In this document: positions 9,201 through 16,407 of the stretch, piece after piece | How positions within the stretch are numbered: the first letter of the stretch is position 1 | Layout of the letters: every line of letters starts with the position of its first letter | Origin: a bacterium | GTDB lineage: Bacteria > Spirochaetota > Spirochaetia > JABEVK01 | DNA: 17,279 nt | Assembly: GCA_021782055.1 (NCBI GenBank) | Contig: JAJXVP010000040.1 | Coordinates: 1 to 17,279, forward strand | Reading direction: 5' to 3' | Made by a program: the position numbers and the translations under genes | Notes under the pieces: model-generated | What the model was told of the DNA's origin: nothing | The model's database searches: none | Seen by the model: the letters and a program-made list of their open reading frames with translations, nothing else

Positions 9201-10793
9201 ACCATCGCAAGAACCCGTGGCTCTACCCCTGGAGTGGGTCTGATTTCACCCCCGCCGCACCATGATATCTACTCGATTGAAGATTTAGCCCAATTGATTT
9301 TTGACTTGAAAAATGCCAATCCCAAAGCCCGCATCAGCGTGAAGTTAGTTTCTGAAGTTGGTGTTGGTACGATTGCTGCTGGTGTAGCCAAAGGTCATGC
9401 CGATCACATACTTGTGTCAGGGCATGAGGGCGGTACTGGTGCTTCTCCGTTGACGGGTATCAAAAACGCCGGTCTTCCTTGGGAACTTGGTATTGCCGAG
9501 ACCCACCAAACCCTGGTGATGAACGATTTACGTTCTCGGGTTCGGTTGCAAACAGACGGTCAGTTAAAGAATGGTCGCGACGTGGTGATGGCGGCTATGT
9601 TGGGTGCCGAAGAGATGGGCTTCTCGACGGGCCCGCTCATTACCCTGGGCTGTATCATGATGCGAAAGTGTCATAAAAACACCTGTCCCGTCGGGATTGC
9701 GACCCAAGACCCGGTGCTTCGGGAAAGGTTCAAGGGAAAACCCGAGTATGTGGAGCGCTTCTTCCACTATGTTGCCGAAGAGGTTCGCCAGATTATGGCC
9801 GATTTAGGCCTACGGACCTTTAATGAGCTGATTGGACGGGTTGATCTGTTAGATACCGATGCCGCAGTCCGTCACGCCAAAAGCCGCAATATTGATTTGA
9901 AGCCGCTTTTGACCATGGCACGCAAGCCTTACCCTGAGGCAGGTGTCTACTGCACGCAAAAGCAAGATCACGGCTTAGACCACGTGTTGGACCGTACACT
10001 CATCACCGAAGCGGCGGCCGCCCTAGAAAACAAAACTCCTGTAAAACTCAAGCACAAGATTTCTAACGTGGACCGCGCCTGTGGTACGCTTTTAAGTCAT
10101 GAGTTAACCCGGCGCTGGGGTGCGCTGGGCCTACCAGAAAACTCCATCGAAGTACAGTTTCACGGGCATGCGGGACAAAGTTTTGGCGCTTGGCTTGCCA
10201 AAGGTGTTACCTTCCATTTGGAAGGCGATGCGAACGATTACGTTGGTAAGGGCTTGTCAGGCGGGCGACTTGTCATTGCTCCCCCGTCCGAGGCGCAGTA
10301 CAAACCCAGCGAAAATATCATCATCGGCAACGTTGCCTTTTATGGAGCAACCGGCGGAGAAGCATTTATTCGTGGCGTGGCCGCAGAACGCTTCTGTGTT
10401 CGCAACTCGGGCGCGACGGTCGTTGTTGAAGGGGTTGGCGACCACGGTTGTGAATATATGACTAGAGGTACCGCTGTCATTCTTGGCCCAACCGGTCGTA
10501 ACTTTGCGGCAGGGATGTCTGGGGGAGTTGCCTACGTTTGGGACCCTCAAGGACGTTTGGAACACCAGCTTAATACGCAAATGGTTGAGCTAGAAAAACC
10601 TAGTCAAGAAGATTTTGACCTGATCAAAGGTTTAATTCAAAAGCACTATCAAAATACTGGCTCCGATGTTGCCGAAAGCCTGCTTTCAGCCTGGGAAAAG
10701 CATCGGACAGAGTTCGTTACCGTCATGCCGACGGACTACAAAAAGGTTCTGGAGGCTCGCAAGGCCAAGACCGCGGAGGTGTCTCATGGGTAA
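6255..10793 (+). CDS. gltB: Glutamate synthase (NADPH) large subunit, GltB
   Basis: The alpha subunit of bacterial GOGAT: it hydrolyses glutamine and passes ammonia through a tunnel to 2-oxoglutarate, giving glutamate with electrons from GltD. From ATG 6255 it is 1512 residues, full length. The N-terminal Ntn-type glutaminase has its nucleophile in DSCGVGF; Cys22 would become residue 1 after removal of a 21-residue propeptide. HSRFSTNTFPSWDRAQP and RNGLRPSRFYVT belong to the same domain. The central domain is followed by the FMN-binding synthase domain (GEGGEDPARF; DGQLKNGRDVVMAA). The 3Fe-4S cysteines are C1133, C1139 and C1144, with the family spacing C-x5-C-x4-C. The C-terminal GXGXG beta-helix contains HGHAGQSFGAWLAKGV. 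It lies 17 bp after argS and its end overlaps gltD by 8 bp, as expected for coupled subunits. Confidence 0.97.
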   Translation: MAMVKRPEAWGLYEPQFEKDSCGVGFLAHIKGKRSHKILEDASGILCRMDHRGARGAEINTGDGAGILTALPVKFLSKVASQARISLGAEGTWAAGNVFLPKNDQERAACKKQLEAIVTQKGQKFLGWRRLPTVDEGLGPTALASEPVVETLFVGAAPGLSADEFDRKLFLIRKMAVHALRGRSGLDQDSFFYVCSLSTRIMVYKGMLTPDQVWSYYQKDLSDPDYETHLAMVHSRFSTNTFPSWDRAQPLRYMSHNGEINTLRGNVNKMFARQESLANDLFGAELKDAFPIVEPDLSDSGCFDNVLELLTLSGRTLPEAVMMMIPEAWQNHGAMEPAKKAFYKYHSAMMEPWDGPASIAFTDGRFIGAVLDRNGLRPSRFYVTNDDVVIMASEVGVIEVPEAQIRQKGRLQPGKMFLVNFEEGRIVDDNELKTKIAGQRPYADWIKAQEIKLSDLSSKVEPHGYDEATVDVRRRAFGYTYEHQEMVLKPMVETSQEALGSMGNDAPLAVLSEKPRLPYEYFKQLFAQVTNPPIDSIREEIVMSLESFIGPEKNLLSTTPEHAHRLLLPNPILTNEQMAALKHIDRKGWKTKILDATFAKAEGEAGLEKALDRLASEAEKALDEGYALLVLSDRAVSAERVPVSALLAVGTVHHHLIRLERRNQIGLLVESGEPREVHHFCLLTGYGADAVNPYLAFEVMWRMARDDFFDKPYSDEEIVAHYLKAVAKGMRKVFGKMGISTLESYKGAQIFEAVGLDESVIRKSFAGTASRIKGAGYDVLGREALDRHRMGWPEGNAPVYDRFYSPGDYHYRYGGEKHMWDPESIADLQRAVWQQDPAAWARFSARQAERSAQQATLHGLLSFKKGTPIPVSEVEPASEIVKRFVTGAMSYGSISKEAHETLAIAMNRLGGKSNTGEGGEDPARFERLPNGDSKRSAIKQVASGRFGVTIHYLTNADEIQIKMAQGAKPGEGGELPGHKVDETIARTRGSTPGVGLISPPPHHDIYSIEDLAQLIFDLKNANPKARISVKLVSEVGVGTIAAGVAKGHADHILVSGHEGGTGASPLTGIKNAGLPWELGIAETHQTLVMNDLRSRVRLQTDGQLKNGRDVVMAAMLGAEEMGFSTGPLITLGCIMMRKCHKNTCPVGIATQDPVLRERFKGKPEYVERFFHYVAEEVRQIMADLGLRTFNELIGRVDLLDTDAAVRHAKSRNIDLKPLLTMARKPYPEAGVYCTQKQDHGLDHVLDRTLITEAAAALENKTPVKLKHKISNVDRACGTLLSHELTRRWGALGLPENSIEVQFHGHAGQSFGAWLAKGVTFHLEGDANDYVGKGLSGGRLVIAPPSEAQYKPSENIIIGNVAFYGATGGEAFIRGVAAERFCVRNSGATVVVEGVGDHGCEYMTRGTAVILGPTGRNFAAGMSGGVAYVWDPQGRLEHQLNTQMVELEKPSQEDFDLIKGLIQKHYQNTGSDVAESLLSAWEKHRTEFVTVMPTDYKKVLEARKAKTAEVSHG
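10775..10780 (+). promoter_or_regulatory. Ribosome binding site of gltD inside gltB
   Basis: GGAGGT lies 5 bases before the ATG at 10786 and within the last gltB codons. It fixes the gltD start and supports coupled synthesis of the two GOGAT subunits. Confidence 0.75.
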
Positions 10794-12240
10794 GCCCACT
10801 GGCTTTCTGGAATTCGACCGACAAAAGGTCAAAGATCGGAATCCTCTTGAGCGGATGGGGGATTTTAAAGAGTTCTTGGTTCCGTTGGCTGATCCGGAAC
10901 GGCGTCAACAAGGCTCCCGCTGTATGGATTGCGGGGTTCCGTTTTGCAATTCGAGCTACGGTTGCCCGGTAAACAACCTCATTCCCGAATGGAATGACCT
11001 GATCTATCACAAACAAGATTACGAAGCGTTTCTTCGGCTTCGCAAAACCAATAACTTTCCTGAATTTACGGGTCGCGTCTGTCCGGCTCCCTGTGAAACC
11101 GCCTGTGTTTTGGGAATCACTTCTCCTGCGGTAACGATCAAGGACAACGAGGCCTGGATCATTGATAATGCCTGGGAAAAGGGCTGGATGAAGCCAAGAC
11201 CGGTTCCGGCTCGCACGGGTAAACGGGTGGCTGTTATTGGATCGGGACCCTCAGGTTTGTCGGCAGCCGATGAATTGAACCAAGCGGGGCATCAAGTTAC
11301 CGTATTTGAACGAGCAGACCGGATTGGCGGGCTGTTGATGTACGGAATCCCCAATATGAAGCTGGATAAGGGTCTTGTTGAACGACGGATCCAGGTTATG
11401 CGCGACGAGGGCGTGGAGTTTCGCGTCAATGTTGCCATTGGCAAGGAAGTTGCCGCTAGTGACCTTTTGAAAGAGTTTGATGCCGTGCTTATCGCTACAG
11501 GTGCTACCAAGCCGCGCGACCTGCCGGTGCCGGGGCGTTCGCTCAAAGGTGTCCATTTCGCGATGGAGTTTTTAGGGGCCAACACCAAGAGCTTGTTGGA
11601 TTCTCAGCTGAAAGATGGAAAATATATCAACGCCCAAGGTAAAAAGGTTATCGTTATTGGCGGTGGCGATACAGGGAACGACTGTTTAGGAACCAGCCTT
11701 CGCCATGGGTGTTCCTCGTTGGTCAACTTCGAACTTTTGCCGCAACCGTCTGCCGAGCGAACAGAAGAATCTCCCTGGCCCACCTATCCGCGTCTTTACA
11801 AAGCCGACTACGGACACAACGAAGCTGTAGCCCGTTTCGGAAAAGACCCCCGTGTGTTTTCCATCGCCACGAAAGAGTTCATTGGCAATGCGAACGGAGA
11901 ACTAACCGGCTTAAAAACCATTGACCTCAAGTGGGAGAAAGACGAAAAAGGACAGTGGAAAATGAGCGAACTGCCTGGGACTGAAAGAACCTGGGAAGCC
12001 GATCTGGTCTTTTTGGCTTTGGGTTTCTTGGGCCCCGAAGAGGAAATTCTCAAGCAACTCGCTGTCGAAACCGACGCTCGTTCCAATGTCAAGGCGCCTT
12101 ATGGCAAGTTTACGACGAATATTCCCAAAGTTTTTAGTGCTGGGGATGCCCGTCGGGGGCAATCTCTTGTGGTTTGGGCTATCAATGAAGGCCGTGGGGC
12201 GGCGCGTGAGATCGATCGTTTTCTTAAGAACCCTTCCTAA
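10786..12240 (+). CDS. gltD: Glutamate synthase (NADPH) small subunit, GltD
   Basis: The beta subunit of GOGAT, which oxidises NADPH and delivers electrons through FAD and 4Fe-4S clusters to GltB. It is 484 residues, a normal length. The N-terminal cluster-binding cysteines are C46, C49, C54 and C60 (CMDCGVPFC...GC) and C99, C103 and C107 ([10 protein letters not shown]). The FAD-binding Rossmann motif is [14 protein letters not shown], starting near residue 151, followed by [16 protein letters not shown]. The NADPH-binding motif is [12 protein letters not shown] near 291-302. The C-terminal FAD contact is [19 protein letters not shown]. The start is fixed by GGAGGT and follows the usual GKPTGFLE opening. 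It is the last gene of the argS-gltBD run; a hairpin follows 20 bp after the stop. Confidence 0.97.
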   Translation: MGKPTGFLEFDRQKVKDRNPLERMGDFKEFLVPLADPERRQQGSRCMDCGVPFCNSSYGCPVNNLIPEWNDLIYHKQDYEAFLRLRKTNNFPEFTGRVCPAPCETACVLGITSPAVTIKDNEAWIIDNAWEKGWMKPRPVPARTGKRVAVIGSGPSGLSAADELNQAGHQVTVFERADRIGGLLMYGIPNMKLDKGLVERRIQVMRDEGVEFRVNVAIGKEVAASDLLKEFDAVLIATGATKPRDLPVPGRSLKGVHFAMEFLGANTKSLLDSQLKDGKYINAQGKKVIVIGGGDTGNDCLGTSLRHGCSSLVNFELLPQPSAERTEESPWPTYPRLYKADYGHNEAVARFGKDPRVFSIATKEFIGNANGELTGLKTIDLKWEKDEKGQWKMSELPGTERTWEADLVFLALGFLGPEEEILKQLAVETDARSNVKAPYGKFTTNIPKVFSAGDARRGQSLVVWAINEGRGAAREIDRFLKNPS

Positions 12241-12245
12241 GGGTG

Positions 12246-12273
12246 TTGCTTGCTATTATTCAGGGGATATGTT
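12246..12273 (+). promoter_or_regulatory. Possible promoter of the rplU operon
   Basis: TTGCTT (12246-12251) and TATGTT (12268-12273) are separated by 16 bp and match the sigma-70 boxes at 4 of 6 bases each. They lie in the only gap ahead of the seven-gene rplU-rsfS run. The -10 box falls inside the hairpin at 12261-12285, so initiation and the hairpin may interfere. The match is weak, and transcription may instead come from upstream or from another -10 such as TATTAT at 12254. Confidence 0.3.
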
Positions 12274-12285
12274 ATATATCCTCTG
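12261..12285 (+). terminator. 10-bp hairpin between gltD and rplU: terminator or L21 leader structure
   Basis: CAGGGGATAT (12261-12270) pairs with ATATCCTCTG (12276-12285), including one G-U pair, around the 5-base loop GTTAT. It is followed by AAATTTTAT, a poor but T-containing tract. It begins 20 bp after the gltD stop and ends 24 bp before the rplU ATG. It may end gltBD transcription, act as a leader for ribosomal protein control, or serve as a protein-binding palindrome at the promoter. Confidence 0.5.
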
Positions 12286-12309
12286 AAATTTTATGATTTG
12301 AGGGATTTT

Positions 12310-12621
12310 ATGTACGCGCTTGTTGAAATTAAGGGTCGTCAGTTCCGCGCCGAAAAGGGTGCCGTTCTTCAGATTGACCGAGTCGATGCCGAAAACGGCA
12401 CCGCGCTAGAGTTTGATTCGGTTCTTCTCGTAGGCGGAAACGGCGATGTAAAAGTCGGCGCGCCCTATGTGAAAGGTGCTAAAGTAAAAACCGTTGTGGA
12501 TTCTCAGATCCGCGACGCAAAGGTGTTTTCATACAAGGTAAAGCGCCGGAAATCTTTTCACAAACTGATTGGACATCGGCAACCCTATACTTTGGTTCGT
12601 GTCGAAGACGTTATCGGTTAA
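12310..12621 (+). CDS. rplU: 50S ribosomal protein L21 (bL21)
   Basis: A 103-residue large-subunit protein that binds 23S rRNA, the same length as E. coli L21. The family opening MYALVEIKGRQFRAEKG, the internal DSVLLVGG and the closing HKLIGHRQPYTLVRVEDV are all present. The start is ATG 12310, preceded by GAGGGA at 12300-12305; an earlier in-frame start at 12250 would add residues foreign to the family and run through the hairpin. It is the first gene of the rplU-prp-rpmA operon. Confidence 0.97.
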   Translation: MYALVEIKGRQFRAEKGAVLQIDRVDAENGTALEFDSVLLVGGNGDVKVGAPYVKGAKVKTVVDSQIRDAKVFSYKVKRRKSFHKLIGHRQPYTLVRVEDVIG

Positions 12622-12624
12622 GTT

Positions 12625-12978
12625 ATGATCCGCGCCCAGGTCGACCTGTCCGAAGAACAGGCGATCGCAAAAGTCGCAATGATGGGGCATGCGGGTTATT
12701 CGCTGAAGGGTTCCGATATTGTCTGCGCCGGTGCTACTGTCCTTCTTAGGACGTTTGTCGGTCTATTACGTGCGGAGCCAGGTGTTTTTTTATCTTGGAA
12801 AAAAGAAAGCGAGGGTGATGTGGAGTTTTCCGTTATAACGGTAAAGTCCCATTCCGAGCAGTATGTAGGCTGGTGCTGGTACTTTCTGCGAGGTCTTGAA
12901 GATTTGGCAAGGGAGTTTCCAGAATATTTGAACTTGAATTACGGTCATTGGAAGGGGAGGTTGTTTCATGGCTCATAA
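12625..12978 (+). CDS. prp: Ribosomal-processing cysteine protease Prp (YsxB family)
   Basis: A 117-residue protein of the Prp/YsxB family, always found between rplU and rpmA. In Firmicutes Prp is a cysteine protease that removes an N-terminal extension of L27. The active-site pair is visible: His22 in GHAGY and Cys34 in DIVCAG, the same numbering as in Staphylococcus aureus Prp. The C-terminal half is typical for the fold. The gene starts 3 bp after rplU without a good ribosome site, so it is probably translated by coupling, and its last 11 bp overlap rpmA. The odd point is that the adjacent L27 starts directly at MAHKKGG and shows no extension to cleave, so its substrate here is unclear. 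Confidence 0.9.
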   Translation: MIRAQVDLSEEQAIAKVAMMGHAGYSLKGSDIVCAGATVLLRTFVGLLRAEPGVFLSWKKESEGDVEFSVITVKSHSEQYVGWCWYFLRGLEDLAREFPEYLNLNYGHWKGRLFHGS

Positions 12979-13225
12979 AAAAGGCGGCGGAAGCTCGAAA
13001 AACGGACGCGATTCGAATCCGAAAATGCTCGGTGTGAAACGCTTTGGGGGTCAATTGGTCTCCGCTGGCGAGATTTTGGTTCGTCAGAGAGGAACGAAGC
13101 TTCACGCTGGTGAAAATGTTGGTATGGGGCGCGATCATACCTTGTTTGCTTTAGTGGAAGGTAATGTTGCGTTCGGTGAACGCCGCGGCAAGAAACTTGT
13201 CACGATTGTTCCGTCAGCGAACTAA
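12968..13225 (+). CDS. rpmA: 50S ribosomal protein L27 (bL27)
   Basis: An 85-residue large-subunit protein whose N-terminal tail reaches the peptidyl transferase centre. The family signature is complete: [43 protein letters not shown] and [25 protein letters not shown] at 12950-12960 lies 7 bases before ATG 12968. The in-frame codons upstream (back to a TGA at 12935) contain no ATG, GTG or TTG, so no longer N-terminal form can be made without an unusual start codon. It overlaps the end of prp by 11 bp and ends 8 bp before obgE. Confidence 0.97.
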   Translation: MAHKKGGGSSKNGRDSNPKMLGVKRFGGQLVSAGEILVRQRGTKLHAGENVGMGRDHTLFALVEGNVAFGERRGKKLVTIVPSAN

Positions 13226-13233
13226 GGGTTAGC

Positions 13234-14235
13234 TTGGAAGGGTTTGTCGACGAGACCATAATCGAGGTCTCGTCTGGTCACGGCGGGGCTGGTGCCGTTT
13301 CTTTCCGCCGAGAAAAGTTTGTTCCCTATGGCGGTCCCGATGGCGGTGATGGTGGTCGTGGCGGTGATGTTATCTTTCACGTAAAACAGAATCTTAGAAC
13401 CTTAGCGCATTTGCGGATGAAGAGGCATTGGTTTGCCGGAAACGGTGGCCCCGGTATGGGGGAGCGTCGCCATGGTCGTGATGGCGAGTCTATTTATATT
13501 CCAGTACCTCCGGGAACTTTAATTAAAAACGCGCAAACCGGGCAAGTTCTTCATGATTTTTCCCTATCAGAAGAAGTTCAATGGATTTTTCGAACAGGTG
13601 GTAGGGGAGGTCAAGGAAACTGGCACTTTCGTTCTTCTCGTCATCAGGTTCCTCGGTTTTCTCAGCCAGGTGAACCAGGGTCTCAAGAAAAGCTTATTGT
13701 TGAACTAAATATTATCGCTGATATTGGGTTTGTAGGGTTTCCTAATGCGGGAAAATCCACGTTGCTTTCGTTATTGACGAATGCTAACCCCAAAATTGCT
13801 CCGTATCCTTTTACCACAAAAATTCCCAATTTGGGTGTGATGCGAGTTTGGGATCGTGATTTGGTTTTAGCGGATATCCCGGGGATTCTTGAAGGAGCAT
13901 CGCAGGGGTTAGGCTTGGGAATTCAGTTTCTTAAGCATATAGCCAGAACCAAGGGCTTAGCGTTTTTGGTCGACCTTTCAGAAGAAACCTTCTTGGATTC
14001 TTATCACACCCTTTGCCATGAGTTAGAAGCCTTTAGTGTCGATCTGGCGGCAAAACCTCGTGTTCTGATAGGGTCGAAAACCGATTTGGATGAGACTGGT
14101 GAACGCCTTGCACAGTTGAAGTCTGCCTTCCCCGAGTTAGAAGTTCTAGGAGTCTCGAGCTTTGCTCGCGATAGGCTTTCTGAAGTTCAAGAAGCCTTCT
14201 TTCGGTTAGCCGAGGGAGGCGTCGGCGTATCTTGA
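13234..14235 (+). CDS. obgE: Obg-family GTPase (CgtA/ObgE)
   Basis: A 333-residue GTPase that binds the 50S subunit and acts in ribosome assembly and stress signalling. The N-terminal glycine-rich Obg domain (about 1-160) contains FVDETIIEV, SFRREKFVPYGGPDGG and RTGGRGGQGN. In the G domain, G1 is GFPNAGKST (168-176), switch II is DIPG (214-217) with the Obg hallmark EGASQGLGLGIQFLKH, and G4 is SKTD (281-284) with Ser where Asn or Thr is usual. There is no C-terminal OCT domain. TTG 13234 is the only reasonable start, backed by AAGGG at 13224-13228, which overlaps the rpmA stop. The stop overlaps the TTG of nadD by 3 bases. Confidence 0.96.
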   Translation: MEGFVDETIIEVSSGHGGAGAVSFRREKFVPYGGPDGGDGGRGGDVIFHVKQNLRTLAHLRMKRHWFAGNGGPGMGERRHGRDGESIYIPVPPGTLIKNAQTGQVLHDFSLSEEVQWIFRTGGRGGQGNWHFRSSRHQVPRFSQPGEPGSQEKLIVELNIIADIGFVGFPNAGKSTLLSLLTNANPKIAPYPFTTKIPNLGVMRVWDRDLVLADIPGILEGASQGLGLGIQFLKHIARTKGLAFLVDLSEETFLDSYHTLCHELEAFSVDLAAKPRVLIGSKTDLDETGERLAQLKSAFPELEVLGVSSFARDRLSEVQEAFFRLAEGGVGVS

Positions 14236-14822
14236 AGACGGCCATTCTTGGCGGTACGTTCAACCCCCCCCATTGGGGCCATCTAATGTTGGCAGAGCTA
14301 GCGTACTGTGAAGCGGGTTATGAACAACTTCTGTTGGTACCTACGAGAAAACCTGCACACAAGATTATCGCCGGGGCAACGGATGAACAGCGGCTCACAA
14401 TGCTGTCTTTAGCCTTAGAGAACTTTTCTGTACCAGGGCTAAAAATCGCTATTGAAACTTGCGAACTTTATCGTCCCGGGGTTAGCTACTCCATTGACAC
14501 TGTTGCTTGCGTTGAAAAGCTTTATTCTTTAGAAGGTAAACCAGGCCTTCTCTTAGGGGATGATTTATTTGAAACGTTTGACCAATGGAAGGACGCGCCT
14601 TCGATTGCCGAAAAAGCTGACCTTTGGGTGGCTCGGCGCAAGTATAGCGATCCTTTACCGTCAAAGTTTCCTCATCAGTATTTTCGTAACCCCATCGTCG
14701 GCGTTTCGTCTTCAGAAATCCGCGAGCGTGTGGCTCGCTCGGATGTTTGGCGCGCCTTGTTACCACCGTCTGTTGCCCGCTATGTCACCGAGCAGGGGTT
14801 GTATCGAGAGGGTAAATCATGA
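14232..14822 (+). CDS. nadD: Nicotinate-nucleotide adenylyltransferase
   Basis: A 196-residue cytoplasmic enzyme that joins ATP and nicotinate mononucleotide to give deamido-NAD, a step shared by de novo and salvage NAD synthesis. It has the nucleotidyltransferase motif GGTFNPPHWGH (7-17) and the second ATP-contact motif VSSSEIRERV (158-167), equivalent to the family's ISSTxIR. LLLVPTRKPAHK is also typical of NadD. The start is TTG 14232, overlapping the obgE stop as TTGA, with GGGAGG at 14214-14219 inside obgE. The end overlaps the next gene as ATGA. Position between obgE and the LCP/LytR_C gene matches the spirochaete block. Confidence 0.96.
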   Translation: MKTAILGGTFNPPHWGHLMLAELAYCEAGYEQLLLVPTRKPAHKIIAGATDEQRLTMLSLALENFSVPGLKIAIETCELYRPGVSYSIDTVACVEKLYSLEGKPGLLLGDDLFETFDQWKDAPSIAEKADLWVARRKYSDPLPSKFPHQYFRNPIVGVSSSEIRERVARSDVWRALLPPSVARYVTEQGLYREGKS

Positions 14823-15991
14823 AAAAGTCCCTTTTTCATCCTAGTCGCCTCCTCGTTGCCTTGGTGGTATTGATTGCCGTGGGCACAGGGGTTTTTGTTT
14901 TCTTTCAAGTAAGAACAGACCCAGTTAAAGACATGCTAAACGCGGGTCAAAATTTGGTTGTCGATGTTATCGTAGAGCACGAGCACCAGCCTCTGTTCAA
15001 CGAAGTAGTTTTTTACAACCCGATAACGCGAAAGACTGCGTTCATGGATGTTCCTCCTAATACAGGCGGATTGCTACCAAGCTTGGGCAGAGTGGATGGG
15101 ATTGCCGCCCTTTACCACCCTCAAAAAATGCGACCGTATTTGGATCAGCTCGGATCTTGGTTAGGTACCCCGGTTCCTTTTTATCTTATTCTGGATACTC
15201 GCCAGCTTTCCGCGACGGTAGACCTTTTAACCGGGATTGAGCTGTTTATTTCGTCATCACTTGAGCTGACCCAAAGTTCTCCGGTGTACCTGCTACCTTC
15301 AGGCAACAATCGACTTGATGGCCCTAAAGTAATCCAATTTCTGTTAGCTCCCCGCGAAGGAGAAGACTTGGCCGATCGCGCCAGCCGATACCAGCGACTC
15401 GTACAAGCCTGGTTACGGAGGTTAGGCGAAGAAAAATCCTTTCTTGTGCGGCCGAAGGTGTTCCCGTTTTTGTGGAAAAACGTCGTTTCAAACTTTGAAG
15501 ACGTGGGAATGAAAACGTTTATTCAGGTTTGCGCACAGGCTGACTGGGAACGCACGGTAATGCAACGAGTTCTGGGTACCGATCGTGATGTAGACGGAAA
15601 AACTCTTCTATTTCCACACTATAACGGAACGTTGCTCAAAGATAGTATTCGACAAATTCTTGAAATTTTACCGCGCAAAGATGGCTCAGCATTGTTACCC
15701 TCATCGGTTACTATCGAAATTTTGAACGGGACAAAACAACCCGGTTTAGCTACACGAACCTCGTTGCTTCTCAAAAGTTTTGGTTACAATGTTGTTGCCG
15801 TTCGTAATGCTGATAACACAAATCAAGACTACACCGTGATTGTTGATAGAAAAAACACACAAGAAGCCGCTCGTAAAGTAGCGGATATCATACAATGTAA
15901 GAAATTGGTCACCTCTCAGGAGACAACTCCTGCTGATGCTGACGTTATTATTACCCTAGGGAAGGATTTTGATGGACGTTATGTTCGATAA
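14819..15991 (+). CDS. Membrane-anchored LCP-like protein with C-terminal LytR_C domain
   Basis: A 390-residue protein with a single N-terminal membrane helix (about residues 11-30, LLVALVVLIAVGTGVFVFF) after MKKSLFHPSR, so the bulk is probably outside the cytoplasmic membrane. Residues about 45-210 resemble a diverged LytR-CpsA-Psr domain: FYNPITRKTAFMDVPPNT, a later LDGPKVIQFLLAPREGED, and ADRASRYQRL at the place of the family's conserved D-R-Q helix. Residues about 295-385 match the LytR_C domain (SVTIEILNGTKQPGLATRTS, LLLKSFGYNVVAVRNADN). LCP enzymes attach glycopolymers to peptidoglycan, but spirochaetes are not known for teichoic acids, so the substrate is open. Several LCP catalytic residues may be missing. 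The ATG overlaps the nadD stop, and the end overlaps rsfS by 20 bp. Confidence 0.8.
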   Translation: MKKSLFHPSRLLVALVVLIAVGTGVFVFFQVRTDPVKDMLNAGQNLVVDVIVEHEHQPLFNEVVFYNPITRKTAFMDVPPNTGGLLPSLGRVDGIAALYHPQKMRPYLDQLGSWLGTPVPFYLILDTRQLSATVDLLTGIELFISSSLELTQSSPVYLLPSGNNRLDGPKVIQFLLAPREGEDLADRASRYQRLVQAWLRRLGEEKSFLVRPKVFPFLWKNVVSNFEDVGMKTFIQVCAQADWERTVMQRVLGTDRDVDGKTLLFPHYNGTLLKDSIRQILEILPRKDGSALLPSSVTIEILNGTKQPGLATRTSLLLKSFGYNVVAVRNADNTNQDYTVIVDRKNTQEAARKVADIIQCKKLVTSQETTPADADVIITLGKDFDGRYVR

Positions 15992-16343
15992 ACCAGGCAA
16001 TGCCCCAGAAACTCTCGTGCAAGAGCTGGGAGCTTACCTTAACGACTTAAAAGCAAAAGATGTCTTGGTTATGGATGTTAGGGGACTCTGTACTTGGGCT
16101 GACTGGTTTGTTCTAGCAACTTACAATAGCCAAGGACACTTGAAAGGGCTTGTCGAAGAATTGGATGTTTGGGCCGTAGCCCACGATATTCCCTCGGGAC
16201 GTCCCAAAAAAAAGCAAGTCAACGAATGGATGCTCGTCGATTGGGATGAAGTGGTTGTCCACTTATTCTCAGATAAAGCACGTCAATATTATGAATTGGA
16301 AAAGCTTTGGTTTAACGCTAAGGTAACCCATTACAGTACTTAA
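15972..16343 (+). CDS. rsfS: Ribosomal silencing factor RsfS (Iojap/YbeB family)
   Basis: A 123-residue protein that binds L14 on the 50S subunit and blocks subunit joining when nutrients are scarce. Conserved parts are CTWADWFVLATYNSQGHLKG (C-T-D-Y-F-V type core), SGRPKKKQVNEWMLVDWDE and VVVHLFSDKARQYYELEKLW. The start is ATG 15972, with GAAGGA at 15961-15966; a TTG just before it is less likely. It begins inside the end of the LCP/LytR_C gene, so translation is probably coupled. It follows nadD closely, a pairing common in many bacteria, and is the last gene of the rplU operon. Confidence 0.95.
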   Translation: MDVMFDKPGNAPETLVQELGAYLNDLKAKDVLVMDVRGLCTWADWFVLATYNSQGHLKGLVEELDVWAVAHDIPSGRPKKKQVNEWMLVDWDEVVVHLFSDKARQYYELEKLWFNAKVTHYST

Positions 16344-16364
16344 TCGGCAGGTTTCGAAATCGGA

Positions 16365-16392
16365 GGCCGAAGCGATTCTTTACACTTCGGCC
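16365..16392 (+). terminator. Perfect 8-bp hairpin between convergent rsfS and acidic-protein gene
   Basis: GGCCGAAG (16365-16372) and CTTCGGCC (16385-16392) form a perfect stem around a 12-base loop. It lies 21 bp after the rsfS stop and 15 bp from the end of the minus-strand gene, so it could serve both. A T run (16405-16409) comes only 12 bases after the stem on the plus strand and none follows directly on the minus strand, so it is not a canonical intrinsic terminator. Confidence 0.5.
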
Positions 16393-16407
16393 CCTGATTA
16401 ACAGTTT

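Noticed and set aside
10666..10785. A longer GltD starting within gltB
   Set aside because: The extra residues are gltB read out of frame, and GGAGGT at 10775 fixes ATG 10786.
12250..12309. An N-terminal extension of L21 from a start at 12250
   Set aside because: It would run through the hairpin and add residues foreign to the family; MYALVEIKGRQF with GAGGGA upstream is the normal start.
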